Shown here piece by piece: positions 19,178-28,927 of a DNA stretch of 43,749 nt. The stretch is from the NCBI RefSeq assembly GCF_000485595.1, contig NW_014578163.1:1-43749 (forward strand). Reading direction: 5' to 3'. Numbering within the stretch: the stretch's first letter is position 1; the number at the start of each line of letters is the position of its first letter. The notes under the pieces were generated by a model. That model was not told the DNA's origin and ran no database searches. It saw only the letters and a list, made by a program, of their open reading frames with translations. The DNA is from Priapulus caudatus. Taxonomy: Eukaryota; Priapulida; Priapulimorpha; Priapulimorphida; Priapulidae. Both the position numbers and the translations under genes were made by a program.

Positions 19178-20378
19178 ATGGCAACTGACGGCGAACAACT
19201 AGAGGTGCAGCTTGACGAAGATAAAAGTAAGAAATTAATCACAGCCGAACAGGAGCGGATGCCAGCACTCTCAACCGCATCCATACAGTTGCATCCTACA
19301 TGGAGGGTGCCAGTAAAGCTGCAGGGACACGAAATGAGATTCCTCGTGGATAGTGGATCAAGTGCTACGCTATTAAATGCAGGTCGATTTAACGAAATTA
19401 AGGCACATACAAAGCAGCAGTTGAGTGTTGGAAAGAGTGGGCTAAAACTGGCAAATGGAGGATCAGCTGTGAATCACGGGGGGCAGAGACGTGCAAGTCC
19501 AGCCTCGAAATCGCCGAAGCAAACCTACAAGAAGGAGATTGATGTGGCATCAACTAGAGATCTGCCGAATGGGGGATATTAGGGCTTGATTTCCTCTGTC
19601 CCAAAACGCATGCGATCTTCAACCATTGGCTTCAGGCGAGGCTGTCATTGAATGCAGCAAGACATCAAGCCGATGCTGGATAGCGTGGAGATTGAGGGTG
19701 GCTCGACCCGTCTACGTAGAAGAACACTACCAGATACTAGCCAGGAGGTCGGGACTCTAGCGTTCCTGGATTGGACATACGCCGATGCTGACATGCTATC
19801 ACAGCCCAAAAAGTTAGAGACTGATACCTAGCATAGCGATTTAGCAAGCTAGAGTCTCTGGAGAATTCAGCTGAAGGAGACTGTCGCTCCCAGAGAAGTG
19901 ATGAAGTTGACCACTTGTCATCAGCCACGCAGGAACAGGCCTGTTCCTGCTGCGTGCAAGATCAACAAGCTGGGTCACTGGAAGGTCCCATTTCGAGGAC
20001 GGAAGCCGACGATGCAGGCGACAGAGACGAGGGTAAACGTTGGCCTGGAATGGAATAGCGGCGCGGCACAGGCTTGAAGATCACCTAAGGAAATCTTACT
20101 GGACAGAACAGCATGCGAGCTGAAGTTAGAGGAACGAAGCGAGTCACTAAAACGCCAATGCTATGGACTACCGAGATATATTTGCCTGGACCAGACCATG
20201 CTCCGGACCGATTCAAGCAACCACGCGCCGAGTTCTTCTTCCATTAGGCAGGCAGACATGCGCATAAGAACATAGGGGAGATGCTTTAGGAAAGGAGTCA
20301 TTAACCTGGCAATTGAACCATGGGCTTCACCGGTTGTTGTTGTGTGACTAAAAAGGACGTCAGCCGAGTTAGGATTCT
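19178..20378 (+). pseudogene. Gypsy pol, second copy: start and protease, indel-ridden
   Basis: ATG at 19178 opens a frame with MATDGEQLEVQLDEDKSKK and a retropepsin active site FLVDSGSSATLL (Asp codon 19349-19351). From about 19460 to 20380 the sequence still aligns to the clean first copy (15520-16440) but is full of one- to three-base insertions, so the frame is lost by 19582. The noise begins and ends sharply, as in an unpolished read. The ATG is a plausible pol start, since a stop codon precedes it and it lies just after the spacer downstream of gag. Confidence 0.8.
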
Positions 20379-21062
20379 GTGTCGACTATAGAAGTTAATC
20401 AGGTGATACGGAAAGATGCGTTCCCACTACCCAGGATGGACGACCTGCTGGATGCCTTAGGCGGAGCCTACTGGTTCGCAACACTAGATCTAGCAGCTGG
20501 CTACTGGCAAGTAGAAATGAATGAAGAGTCCAAGGATATCACGGGGTTCTCCACAAAGGACGCTTTGTGGTGTTTCCGTGTGATGCCATTTGGATTATGC
20601 AATGCGCCTGCGACCTTTGAACGACTCATGGAGTCAGTGCTACGTGGGTTGCTAGGCAGAATATGCTTGGTTTACCTTGACGATATCATCATTTTTGGAA
20701 AAATGTTCGAACAAACTCTCACAAACCTGGAAAAAGTTTTCGACCGATTGAGAGCAGCAAACCTAAAACTGAAGACAGCAAAATGTAACTTGTTTCAGAC
20801 AAGTGTCAATTTCTTGGGGCATGTGGTGTCGGCAGAAGGACTGAGATGCGACCCAGCAAAGATCGAAGCAGTAACCAACTGGCAGGCGCCACGGTCAGCT
20901 GGTGAAATGCGAAGCTTTCTGGGACTTGCTTCCTACTACAGGAGATTTATTCGTGGATTCTCCACCATTGCAGCTCCACTCTCGGCACTGACGAAGAAAG
21001 GAGTTACCTTCAAATGGGGGGAGGGGAGGAACAAGCGTTCAGCAAACTCAAGCAGTTGCTAA
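20379..21062 (+). pseudogene. Gypsy pol, second copy: reverse transcriptase
   Basis: The open frame shows VNQVIRKDAFPLPRMDDLLD, FATLDLAAGYWQVEMNEESK, FRVMPFGLCNAPATFERLM and the intact motif C YLDDIIIFGK, then the thumb with FLGHVVSAEGL and RSFLGLASYYRRFI. A one-base deletion in a G run near 21025 shifts the frame into RNase H. It copies element RNA into DNA in the cytoplasmic particle. The frame start is where readable sequence resumes and is not a biological start. Confidence 0.85.
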
Positions 21063-21088
21063 CATCAGCACCGATATGAGCGTACCCG

Positions 21089-23248
21089 ATGACGGAGGAC
21101 AAGTTTATACTGGATACGGATGCAAGCAATACAGGCTTGGGAGCTGTTTTGTCTCAGATACAAGACGGCGAAGAAAAGGTGGTCGCGTACGCTAGTCGAA
21201 CGCTGAACCACTCGCAGAGACGTTACTGTACAACAAAGAAGGAGCTGTTAGCAATAGTGGTATTCGTCAAGCAGTACCACCATTACCTATGGGGACGACC
21301 CTTCAAGATAAGGACAGATCACGCATCATTGACCTGGCTAATACATTTCAAACAGCCAGAAGGAATGGTAGCACGCTGGATTGCTATGCTAGATACATAC
21401 GACTTCGTAATTGAGCACAGGAGGGGGCAGCATCATCAGAATGTGGATGCATTATCCCGTATGAGGATAGGCAAATGCCCTAGAGAGAATTGCCCGGATA
21501 ACAGACATGGGATTCCAGAGAAGACCGTACCATTGGCGACAGAGATACAAACAGGCGAGGAGGAGACGACCGTGCCGGAAGAAGAAGACGAGGAAGACGA
21601 GGTAAAGAGGAGAGATGAACCACCCAGCCGTAATGGGAGGACTGATGATTCTTCATGGAAAGATGAAGAGAAACATGGCCACGTTTTGGTCATGATCGAT
21701 GGGAATCAGGGGCGAGTGAATCGTACAGAAAACCCTGTGGATGAGGGGGAGGACCATGGTATATGGCACCCCGAGAACGTTAAGAGATTGCAGAACAGGG
21801 ATCCTGTCATAGTCTTCTTCAAGGAACGAGTAGAGGCGGCGTCCAATAGGCCTGAGTTTTCTGAGATCGCAGGAATGGGAGCGGAAGCAAAAGCATACTG
21901 GGGGCAATGGCACCAACTGGAGGTACACGAAGGACGATTGTATCGGCGGTGGGAGACACCGGTAACACCAACCCATCCCATCCGTCAGCTGATAATACCT
22001 GCAGAATTGAGGAGAGAGGTATTTCAACAATTGCATTATCATCGAACGGGAGGACATCAAGGTGAAAAACGAAGCAGAGCTAGCATTCAGCAACGATTCT
22101 ACTGGCCACACTATACGAGAGATGTTAAACGGTGGTGTCAGTACTGCACAGTCTGCGCGAAAAGAAAACCTGGAAAAGGGTTGAAGAGAGGGCGCCTAAA
22201 ACAGTCAGAAGTAGGAGCTCCGTTTGAACGAATTGCGATTGATATACTGGGACCACTCGAAGAAACTGGAAAGGGAAACAAGCTGATTATGGTTGTCTGT
22301 GACTACTTCACTAAATGGACCGAGTGCTTCGCGATTCCCAATCAAGAAGCGTATACCGTGGCGGACATTTTGGTAACTGAATACATCTGCCGGTATAGAG
22401 TGCCGTATCAGATTCACACCGACCAAGGACCAGACTTTGAGTCTCGGTTGTTTCAAGGCGTTTGCGAAATACTGAAAATAGAAAAAACGCGGACCACGCC
22501 ATATCATCCCAGATCAGATGGCTTAGTCAAACGATTTAATCGCACTTTACAACAAATGCTGTCCTTATTTGTGAGTCAGTACCGGGATGACTGGGATGAG
22601 CATCTGCCTTTCGTCATGATGGCCTATCGGGCCACTGCACAAGCATCTACGGGATGCTCACCGAACTTCATGATGTTTGGACGGGAGATTCACTTACCTA
22701 TAGACGTAATGGTGGGACCACCTCCGGAGAGGCAAGCGGTTATACAGTGCACACATGAATACGTACAATGGATACAAGAGGTAATGGGGGAAGCATACAA
22801 TTTTGCGAGAGGCGCAATGAAGAAAGTTGCGAAGCGACAAAAGAAGGGATATGATAAAAACGTAAAGCCAATAGGATTCAAAGATGGAGACTTTGTGTGG
22901 TACTGGTATCCACCAGGGATACGACGGAAGCTAGGACATGGTTGGCAAGGGCCCTACCTAGGACTTCACCGAATCAGTGATCTGCTCTATCGGATACAAC
23001 GGGGACCACAAGCAAGAAAGAAGGTGATCCACATAGACTACCTGAAGCCGTATCGAACGGAGGAGCCGCCACTGGACGGGAGGAGGGCACATTCAGAGGC
23101 GCCATCAAGGTCGACGGAGGGAGGAAGTGCCGAACCAGCAGAACAAGTGGAGGACAACGAATACGTAATATGGGAGGAAATCGCTCCGAATGAGGATGAG
23201 GAAGCCGAGGGAGGAGAGGAGTACCAACGACGGCGAGCCCTCCAGTGA
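21089..23248 (+). CDS. Gypsy pol, second copy: RNase H and integrase
   Basis: A 719-codon open frame. RNase H comes first (DTDAS at about residue 9, KKELLAI, IRTDHASLTW). After an acidic linker (residues ~150-235) comes the HHCC zinc domain (LHYHRTGGHQG and WCQYCTVC, ~310-355), then the integrase core. Catalytic Asp385 is in AIDILGPL and Asp445 in IHTDQGPDF. At the third acidic position, 36 residues on, the protein has Lys481 in GLVKRFNRTL where the family has Glu. The C-terminus has a GPY/F-type module (GWQGPYLGLHRISDLLYRIQ, then HIDYLKPY) and no chromodomain. Integrase inserts the cDNA into the chromosome, and the Lys should abolish it. The first Met is not a real start, as the frame continues pol after a frameshift. 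Confidence 0.9.
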   Translation: MTEDKFILDTDASNTGLGAVLSQIQDGEEKVVAYASRTLNHSQRRYCTTKKELLAIVVFVKQYHHYLWGRPFKIRTDHASLTWLIHFKQPEGMVARWIAMLDTYDFVIEHRRGQHHQNVDALSRMRIGKCPRENCPDNRHGIPEKTVPLATEIQTGEEETTVPEEEDEEDEVKRRDEPPSRNGRTDDSSWKDEEKHGHVLVMIDGNQGRVNRTENPVDEGEDHGIWHPENVKRLQNRDPVIVFFKERVEAASNRPEFSEIAGMGAEAKAYWGQWHQLEVHEGRLYRRWETPVTPTHPIRQLIIPAELRREVFQQLHYHRTGGHQGEKRSRASIQQRFYWPHYTRDVKRWCQYCTVCAKRKPGKGLKRGRLKQSEVGAPFERIAIDILGPLEETGKGNKLIMVVCDYFTKWTECFAIPNQEAYTVADILVTEYICRYRVPYQIHTDQGPDFESRLFQGVCEILKIEKTRTTPYHPRSDGLVKRFNRTLQQMLSLFVSQYRDDWDEHLPFVMMAYRATAQASTGCSPNFMMFGREIHLPIDVMVGPPPERQAVIQCTHEYVQWIQEVMGEAYNFARGAMKKVAKRQKKGYDKNVKPIGFKDGDFVWYWYPPGIRRKLGHGWQGPYLGLHRISDLLYRIQRGPQARKKVIHIDYLKPYRTEEPPLDGRRAHSEAPSRSTEGGSAEPAEQVEDNEYVIWEEIAPNEDEEAEGGEEYQRRRALQ

Positions 23249-23362
23249 GGAGGGGAGAAAGAGTCAGGAAGCCGCCTCAACGGCTAGACTTATAAGGGGA
23301 GAGCCCCAGTAAGGAAAGTATGGTCCAAACAGAACACAGGCAAGAACGTTTTCTCTTTTCAG

Positions 23363-24142
23363 ATGGACATACTGGAGATCCGGGTAGATCCCCGAGAAAT
23401 GATCTCGGAAGACGAAGGCAGAGCCACACCAAAGCCGGGCCGGTCGTCACGAGCACGCCACCGCACACCCCAGTGCCCCCAATGCCGGTACCAAACCGAC
23501 GATTCCCATCGGATGCGCCGGCATCAACAAGAGAGACACGGCGGGATCCACTCCTCCGGGGTGGACGACATACCACGACGCCCAGGGTGTAACCGCGACC
23601 GAGAGAGGAAGCAGGCGCAGGAGCAGCGACGCCGGCAAGCCAGGGCACACTGGTCGCCTTGGCGCCGCCACATTGAAAAGCATCCGGAGGATGTGGAGGT
23701 GCTGAGCCTCTCATATGCTTGGGAGGGGCAGCCGATAGTCAGCCCGGGGTGCCTGCTGGGTGTTGTAACACCCATACAACCAACCCCACGGCAGCAAGGA
23801 CACGAGCCGCTGCAAGAAAGGCGGATAAGGAGCGACCAACGGCTAGCGGAGAGAAGGGGGAAGCTAAAGACAGATATGCGAGCAATTGAGGAGGAGGAGA
23901 ACTACCAGCGGCAGCTGGACCAGGAGGAACGATGCGAGAGGGGGAGAGTGAGAGAAGGAGAGGCTGAGGGAGAGAGGGAAATGATAAAGCAGTTAAGCCA
24001 AAGCTTGGAGGAAGCAAAGGAGGAAATAGCGCGACTAAGCCGGGGGGTGGAGGAGCTAGAGGAAGGGGAAAAGGTAAAACAGTTGCGCGAAGATTTGACC
24101 CTCAGCCCATCAAATAGTGACAGCGAATGGGAAGCGGAATAG
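23363..24142 (+). CDS. Third gypsy ORF: C2H2 zinc finger plus coiled coil, function unknown
   Basis: A 259-residue frame starts 114 bp after the pol stop and ends about 450 bp before the 3' LTR, where env or accessory ORFs sit in some gypsy elements. Residues 38-59 form a textbook C2H2 finger: Cys38, Cys41, His54, His59 (C-X2-C-X12-H-X4-H, in CPQCRYQTDD-SHRMRRHQQERH). A basic Arg-rich stretch follows. Residues ~165-245 are highly charged with heptad-like Glu/Leu/Arg spacing (MIKQLSQSLEEAKEEIARLS), suggesting a coiled coil. The end is acidic. No signal peptide or membrane segment is present, so it is not a classical envelope protein. It could be a nucleic-acid-binding, dimerising accessory protein, but that is inference. 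It is intact as read, although pol is broken. Confidence 0.75.
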   Translation: MDILEIRVDPREMISEDEGRATPKPGRSSRARHRTPQCPQCRYQTDDSHRMRRHQQERHGGIHSSGVDDIPRRPGCNRDRERKQAQEQRRRQARAHWSPWRRHIEKHPEDVEVLSLSYAWEGQPIVSPGCLLGVVTPIQPTPRQQGHEPLQERRIRSDQRLAERRGKLKTDMRAIEEEENYQRQLDQEERCERGRVREGEAEGEREMIKQLSQSLEEAKEEIARLSRGVEELEEGEKVKQLREDLTLSPSNSDSEWEAE

Positions 24143-24590
24143 CTGGCCGGGAAGATTAAAAATAGATAGGCCTATGGGCATAGATATAGCGAGGGAGAGA
24201 AGTCCCATATATACATAGTACATATACCGATATCCAGTATCTATATAGTAGTCAGGGAACTGTGTATAACCAAGGCAATATATATATATTTTTTTTGTAT
24301 ATACATATTTTGGATATTAGATTGTTAAAATAGAGACGATTCAATTATTAGGCATGATATATGTAGTCTCATGAATATTGCGAAAGACGATTATACGGGT
24401 GATAACGATGATATATTAGATGATTATTAAAAACTTTTCTATGTACAGTGTCTACTTGCGTCTGTTTACTAACCCTGGCCTCAACTCATAACAATGATGG
24501 GTTGAGATGAAGACCATTGAATATGACATATGATAGGAAGGGAAGGTAAATCGTATCCGAGGGCGGATACTAAGAGAAGTTGGGAGGAGT
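24143..24590 (+). other. 3' non-coding region and candidate polypurine tract
   Basis: The region is AT-rich, with TATATA runs, between the third ORF and the 3' LTR. A purine-rich stretch TAAGAGAAGTTGGGAGGAG ends next to the LTR (about 24571-24589). It fits the polypurine tract that primes plus-strand synthesis, although interrupted by two T bases. No gene is seen. Confidence 0.55.
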
Positions 24591-25779
24591 TGTGGAGATT
24601 TCAGGGGGGGAGTGAAGGGTTGTGGAGAGTTCAGGGGGGATGACGTCATACAACCAGACCAACCACCGCAACAGAGAGGGAGAGTTTTCCTGAGGGGGGG
24701 GGGGGCTCCCATAAGCAGCCGATGTGGGAGGTCAGGGAATGGCACCCTCCATGTACACGCGCCGGGCGAGAGGGTGGCGCCAGCCGATGTGGGAGGTCAG
24801 GGAGTTGCACCATCACGTACACGCGCCGGGCGAGAGAGTGGCGCCAGCGAGCACGTGGCAGACAAGGGGGTACGACGCTCGTGCGTATACTCAACCAAGG
24901 GGGTTGCATCACCTGTACACGTGTTAAGCGAGGAGGGACAACGGCCAGGCACCCGACGTAGTCCATCACTTCTGACACCGGCACGGGACAGGGAGGCGCC
25001 GCCGGTATCCTACGTCACCGCGGGCTCCTATATAAGCAGCCAAGATCCCATGGTAAAATCAGTCAGTCTTCGGACGGCCACGAACGAATGAACGAACGAA
25101 CGAACGACGGAGCAAACGAACGAACGAACGAGCGAACGAACGAACGAACGAACGAACGAACAAACGAACGAACGAACGAATAAACGAACGAACGAACGAA
25201 CGAACGAACGAACGAACGAACGAACGAACGAACGAACGATCACGCTCGAGCCAGAGCGCACACACACCGTCGGAGGGAGAACCTCGCACAAGCAGGACGA
25301 CGCCCGAGAAGGTATACCTTATACTAAGGAAGCTATAGCCTACACACGACAGGGAGACGCACTGCCAACCCACGAACTCGCGCCGAGCCGCGAAGCACAC
25401 GACTGGGAGAGACAGAGACGGCTACAGTATTAACCTGTAGAATAGCTAAGAGAAGTAAACGTGTAATCGCCTAACGAGATAACGTAAACGTGGCACGAGC
25501 AATATATTATATATATCTATATATATATCTATACGCTATATTCGAGATACGTGCAGTGAGTGTTGTGTTATTCATGTTATCCGTATATGATGAATAAATC
25601 TATCAGTTGTATAAATACTATCTAAAGACTTGCGTTCATTTCACTCTGGGTTTTCCTGCTACTGCATCACCGTCCTACCTTTGCGGTAGGAGCAAAAAAT
25701 GATCTCGAAACAAACAAATTCCACGTGCTAACCACAGCGCGTGGGAAAATCCAGTGTGGTCACCCCTAGCGCCACCACA
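24591..25779 (+). repeat. 3' LTR of the gypsy element
   Basis: The repeat of 1,189 bp has the same ends as the 5' LTR. It carries the CRE (24641-24648), the TATA box (about 25029), an ACGA tetranucleotide array (25080-25239) and the CCTACC/GGTAGG hairpin (25674-25690). A 65-bp unit is tandemly duplicated here (24716-24780 and 24781-24845) but single in the 5' LTR. The sequence after the end is CTACGG, giving the CTAC duplication. Confidence 0.9.
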
Positions 25780-25783
25780 CTAC

Positions 25784-26540
25784 GGTACACGCAGGCACAC
25801 GTAATGTTTGGCTTTCATTGTTTGTTAATTTAATTTTCAAATTTAAATGTCTTTTTCCGTAATTTAATTTTGACATTTCATGAATTTGGGTTTGAATTAA
25901 ATTCGAATTTTAGAAATGATGTCATTTCATTTATGATTGTTTGTGTGGAAATTGAATTATTCATTCTGTTCTTTTAAATTTAATTTTTCTTTTAATATTT
26001 AATTACCCAGGACCAACGACCCTACGGTGCACGATACGAAGAATACTCTCATGCACATTAAACATATACTACATGAGTACTAACAATAAAAATTATTATA
26101 CTGGTAAAAAATGTACACAGTGTATTTACACAGCAGCTGGACTGCATGTGTAGTCTACCACAGTATTTGTTAAACTGGTGTATGCTTCACCCAAGGCTGA
26201 ATGAAATTATTTAGAATTGAATGAAACTAGACCAAAATGGTAAGGAAATGTTGTCGTCGGTGAATCAAATTTTGTGATAACGTCTCCAAGGTGAATGACA
26301 GTGAAATAGTTTAACAATTGTTTTCTTCCTCCTCGTCCACTCGTGTGTGGTGCATACTTCAATCATAGTGAAAAGCCACATACATAATAAAATGTGGGGA
26401 AAAATGTGTTCAGTAAATGTAATAATAGAAATGTCAAAAAATGAAATTCCACATGTCAATTAAAAGAACGGTTACCAGCAACAAACCCGACAAGAAACCA
26501 ATTATTTAAATAAGAAGTGGCAATTCACTCTACCCCTCTT
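25784..26540. other. AT-rich non-coding stretch
   Basis: No coding frame or RNA gene is recognised. At 26008-26025 there is one isolated unit of the 16-bp repeat (GGACCAACGACCCTACGG), followed by sequence resembling the flank just after the 3' LTR (CTACGGTGCACG versus CTACGGTACACG). Confidence 0.45.
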
Positions 26541-26548
26541 ACTAATAA

Positions 26549-26624
26549 CCGTACGACCAACGACCCGTAGGACCAAGGACCCGTAGGACCAACCACCAGT
26601 AGGACCAACGACCCGTAGGACTAC
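26549..26624. repeat. 16-bp tandem repeat cluster 3 (about 4.7 units)
   Basis: CCGTACGACCAACGAC, CCGTAGGACCAAGGAC, CCGTAGGACCAACCAC and CAGTAGGACCAACGAC follow one another with an exact 16-base period. They are in inverse orientation to the clusters at 11.6 and 12.2 kb. Confidence 0.85.
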
Positions 26625-26639
26625 AGATCGGTTCCCGTA

Positions 26640-27500
26640 GTAAAGTGCGGGTAGAGTGCGCGTACAAGAATTGCCGCACGCATTAAGCAAGGTGAAGCGT
26701 GCAGCAGAAGCTGAACTGTCGCTGAACGGCTTCTTGTCGTATTAGGTAATACACATATCTAGCCGATGTGCAGCTGTGCATGGACGTATACAGATAACTG
26801 TCGGACAGGGATACATAGACTGTATACTGTAGTTGACAGTGTGATACGGTGTGCGCTTGCACTGACGGGAGGGGTGGAGAGGGTGGTTTTATGACTCATG
26901 AAGGTGCGTACGCCAAATCGTTCTGCTAAATATTCTGTAAGCAATCGACGTTGCTTACTTGCGGTGTATCGACGCACTTATTTATGAAGCTTGCCTACGA
27001 TTTGCCGTGCGCAAGTGAGGCCGTCTTAGGTGGGATTGATGGAGATTAAATATGCATACACGTTTCCGTAACTTCACATCACTTCATAAAGTCTTGTTGA
27101 TGCCAGCAGTCGCCGTTGTGCTAAACCTGGGAAGTACAAATCTTTATGGCTTGCTTTTGTTTTCATCCTTTTCACAATGTTGTCCTGCCCCCTTTAGCCA
27201 TAGCTGTTGCCGTAAATACGTGCTTAGTCTGCTTAATGGTTACTCCGGCAGTGCATATACTACACACACAGGCGCCGCCGTTGACGCCTTTTGCTTCATC
27301 ATAGCTTGCGATTGTTTGGCATATAAGCGAGTTGGTAGTTAGCTGTGCACGTCGACACGCAGCAACATGTACGTCTACACACACTCACCTACGCTAGCGT
27401 GGACGTGCACGTAAAGACGGACGCAGGCACGTCTACGTGCACACGAACAAACACGACGACACAGCTGTACCTACACACCGACATGTACGTAGCATGCCTG
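26640..27500. other. Non-coding stretch, no recognised gene
   Basis: Short open frames only. None resembles a known protein. No transposon ends were recognised. Confidence 0.4.
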
Positions 27501-27504
27501 TGTA

Positions 27505-27580
27505 TGTCTGTGTATTTGTGTGTGTGTGTGTGTCTGCATGTGTGTGTGTGTATGTGTTTCTGTGCGTGTGTATATATGTC
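27505..27580. repeat. TG-rich microsatellite
   Basis: Alternating TG with occasional TATG and CTG interruptions. The Cys/Val- and His/Thr-rich open frames across it are artefacts of the repeat. Confidence 0.85.
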
Positions 27581-27637
27581 TGCAGATAGACAATGAGCGT
27601 GGGAGGTAGTACGGGGCGCCATGCAGGACAGGGCTCA

Positions 27638-27912
27638 ATTCTGTCGAACCGGTTCCACAAAACTCAATTTTGTAACACAGAACACTCGAATTCTGTCGAA
27701 CCGGTTCCACAAACTACAATTTTGTAAACACAAACTCAATTCTGTTCGAACCGATTCACAAAACTCAATTTTGTAAACACAAACCTCATTCTGTCAATCC
27801 TGTCCACAAACTCATTTTGTGAACACAAAACTCAATTCCTGTCAATCCTGTCCCACAAAAACTAATTTTGAACACATAAACTCACATTCTGTCGAACCGG
27901 TTCCACAAAACT
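27638..27912. repeat. ~50-55-bp tandem repeat, five to six units
   Basis: Each unit contains ATTCTGTCGAACCGGTTCCA followed by CAAAACTCAATTTTGT and AACACA, with small indels. The middle units replace GAACCGG with CAATCCTG. Within each unit ACAAAA-CTCAA-TTTTGT and GAACCGGTTC are palindromic, so single strands could fold. Confidence 0.85.
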
Positions 27913-28099
27913 TCGTTTGTTGCCAAATATGGCACACGCATGTAAGAAGGGCGTACATTGGTCACAGACAACAATGTGGCGACCATGACACAATTTCTCC
28001 AGCCCCAGCTTTCCTGACCCAATGGCTAGCCCGTTCTTCACTGCGGCGCTCTCGCATCATTCTTGCGGCCAACAAAATCGAGTTTTGGTTGCCGAACCG

Positions 28100-28755
28100 T
28101 GTCGACAGATTATCGTTTTATGGAAAGCCATCCCTCAAAAATATCTTTCAAACATTTCAAATACACAATTTTAAATCAATTTTTAAAACATTTCAATTAA
28201 TAATAAAATACAAATTACTTTATATTGTTCGGAGAAATTTAAATTCAAAATTTAATATCAATTCACAGAATAACAAATAAATTTATTAACTTGCAAATTA
28301 ATTCACAACTTTCTAAAATAATTGCCTGATATACGAATTCATTCACATCATTGTAAACATTCATTTTCTAAATGTACAATTTATTTTCAAAACAACGAAC
28401 CAATTGACTAACTTGCAATTGAATTTAGAACATGTTACATAAACTTACAAACGTTCAAATCTTGTTTCATCACCCTAACAATTGAAATTTTTAATTAATA
28501 TACAAAATAACGAATCAGTCCATTGGGTTTGAAATTAATTTATTACTTTTAACATTAATCACCAGAAATGCGAATCTATCTGCTGGTTTCAGAATTATTA
28601 GGTTACAAACGACAAATGTATAGCTTCAATTACAAATTAATCATACAGCTTTCAAAACATATATAAACGTTTACAATGAAAGAGCTCATTTAACAATCAA
28701 TGTATGCAACTTTCAATCTATTCAAGACCTTTGAAATAACTTACTCACGTTTTAC
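28100..28755. other. AT-rich stretch with diffuse internal repetition
   Basis: Motifs such as AATTCACA, CTTGCAA and ATTTATT recur irregularly, which suggests decayed tandem repeats. No coding sequence is supported. Confidence 0.45.
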
Positions 28756-28758
28756 AAT

Positions 28759-28832
28759 TAGACTGGTACTCGCTCCCACCTCGATTACCCATCGAGTAAC
28801 AAAGCCGAGAGGTGGGACCGAGTGCCAGTCTA
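28759..28832. repeat. Cruciform-forming inverted repeat shared with the minus-strand gypsy LTR
   Basis: TAGACTGGTACTCGCTCCCA followed by CCTC (28759-28782) pairs with GAGGTGGGACCGAGTGCCAG followed by TCTA (28809-28832), with two mismatches in 24. A nested CTCGAT/ATCGAG stem lies near the left arm. The reverse complement of the left arm and centre recurs at 37220-37442 and 43515-43710, where it forms the end of a tandem unit in the LTR-like DNA. Confidence 0.75.
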
Positions 28833-28927
28833 GTTACAATGTGCCGCCCACTCTGTTGTTTCCGGTCCGTGTGCAAACCTATTCAGCAAACTTCGAATCA
28901 ATTCATGCGACTTGCAATCTATTCACT

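Larger units (their letters stand above)
12249..25779 (+). mobile_element. Ty3/gypsy LTR retrotransposon, interior assembled twice
   Basis: Two long direct repeats starting TGTGGAGATTTCAG and ending CACCACA, flanked by a 4-bp CTAC duplication, delimit the element. Inside are a tRNA-Pro-type primer site, gag, pol in the order protease-RT-RNase H-integrase, which is diagnostic of Ty3/gypsy, and a third ORF in the env position. The interior occurs twice: 13345-17462 (primer site to RNase H) and 17473-24590 (gag start to 3' LTR), joined by exactly ten Ns. The noisy part of one copy corresponds to a clean part of the other. This looks like an assembly duplication and not a true tandem array. Every pol copy is broken. 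Confidence 0.9.

Noticed and set aside
23363-24142. Third gypsy ORF as an envelope protein
   Set aside because: No signal peptide, no transmembrane segment, no cleavage site and no glycosylation-rich ectodomain are seen. The finger and coiled-coil content argue otherwise.
12249-25779. A true tandem pair of gypsy elements sharing a middle LTR
   Set aside because: There is no LTR between the two interiors, only a 10-N join, and noise is complementary between copies.
27638-27912. CRISPR-like array
   Set aside because: Units are contiguous tandem repeats without unique spacers, in an animal genome.
28759-28832. tRNA or other structured RNA gene
   Set aside because: The length is close to a tRNA, but the fold is a single long hairpin with no A/B box sequences and no cloverleaf.
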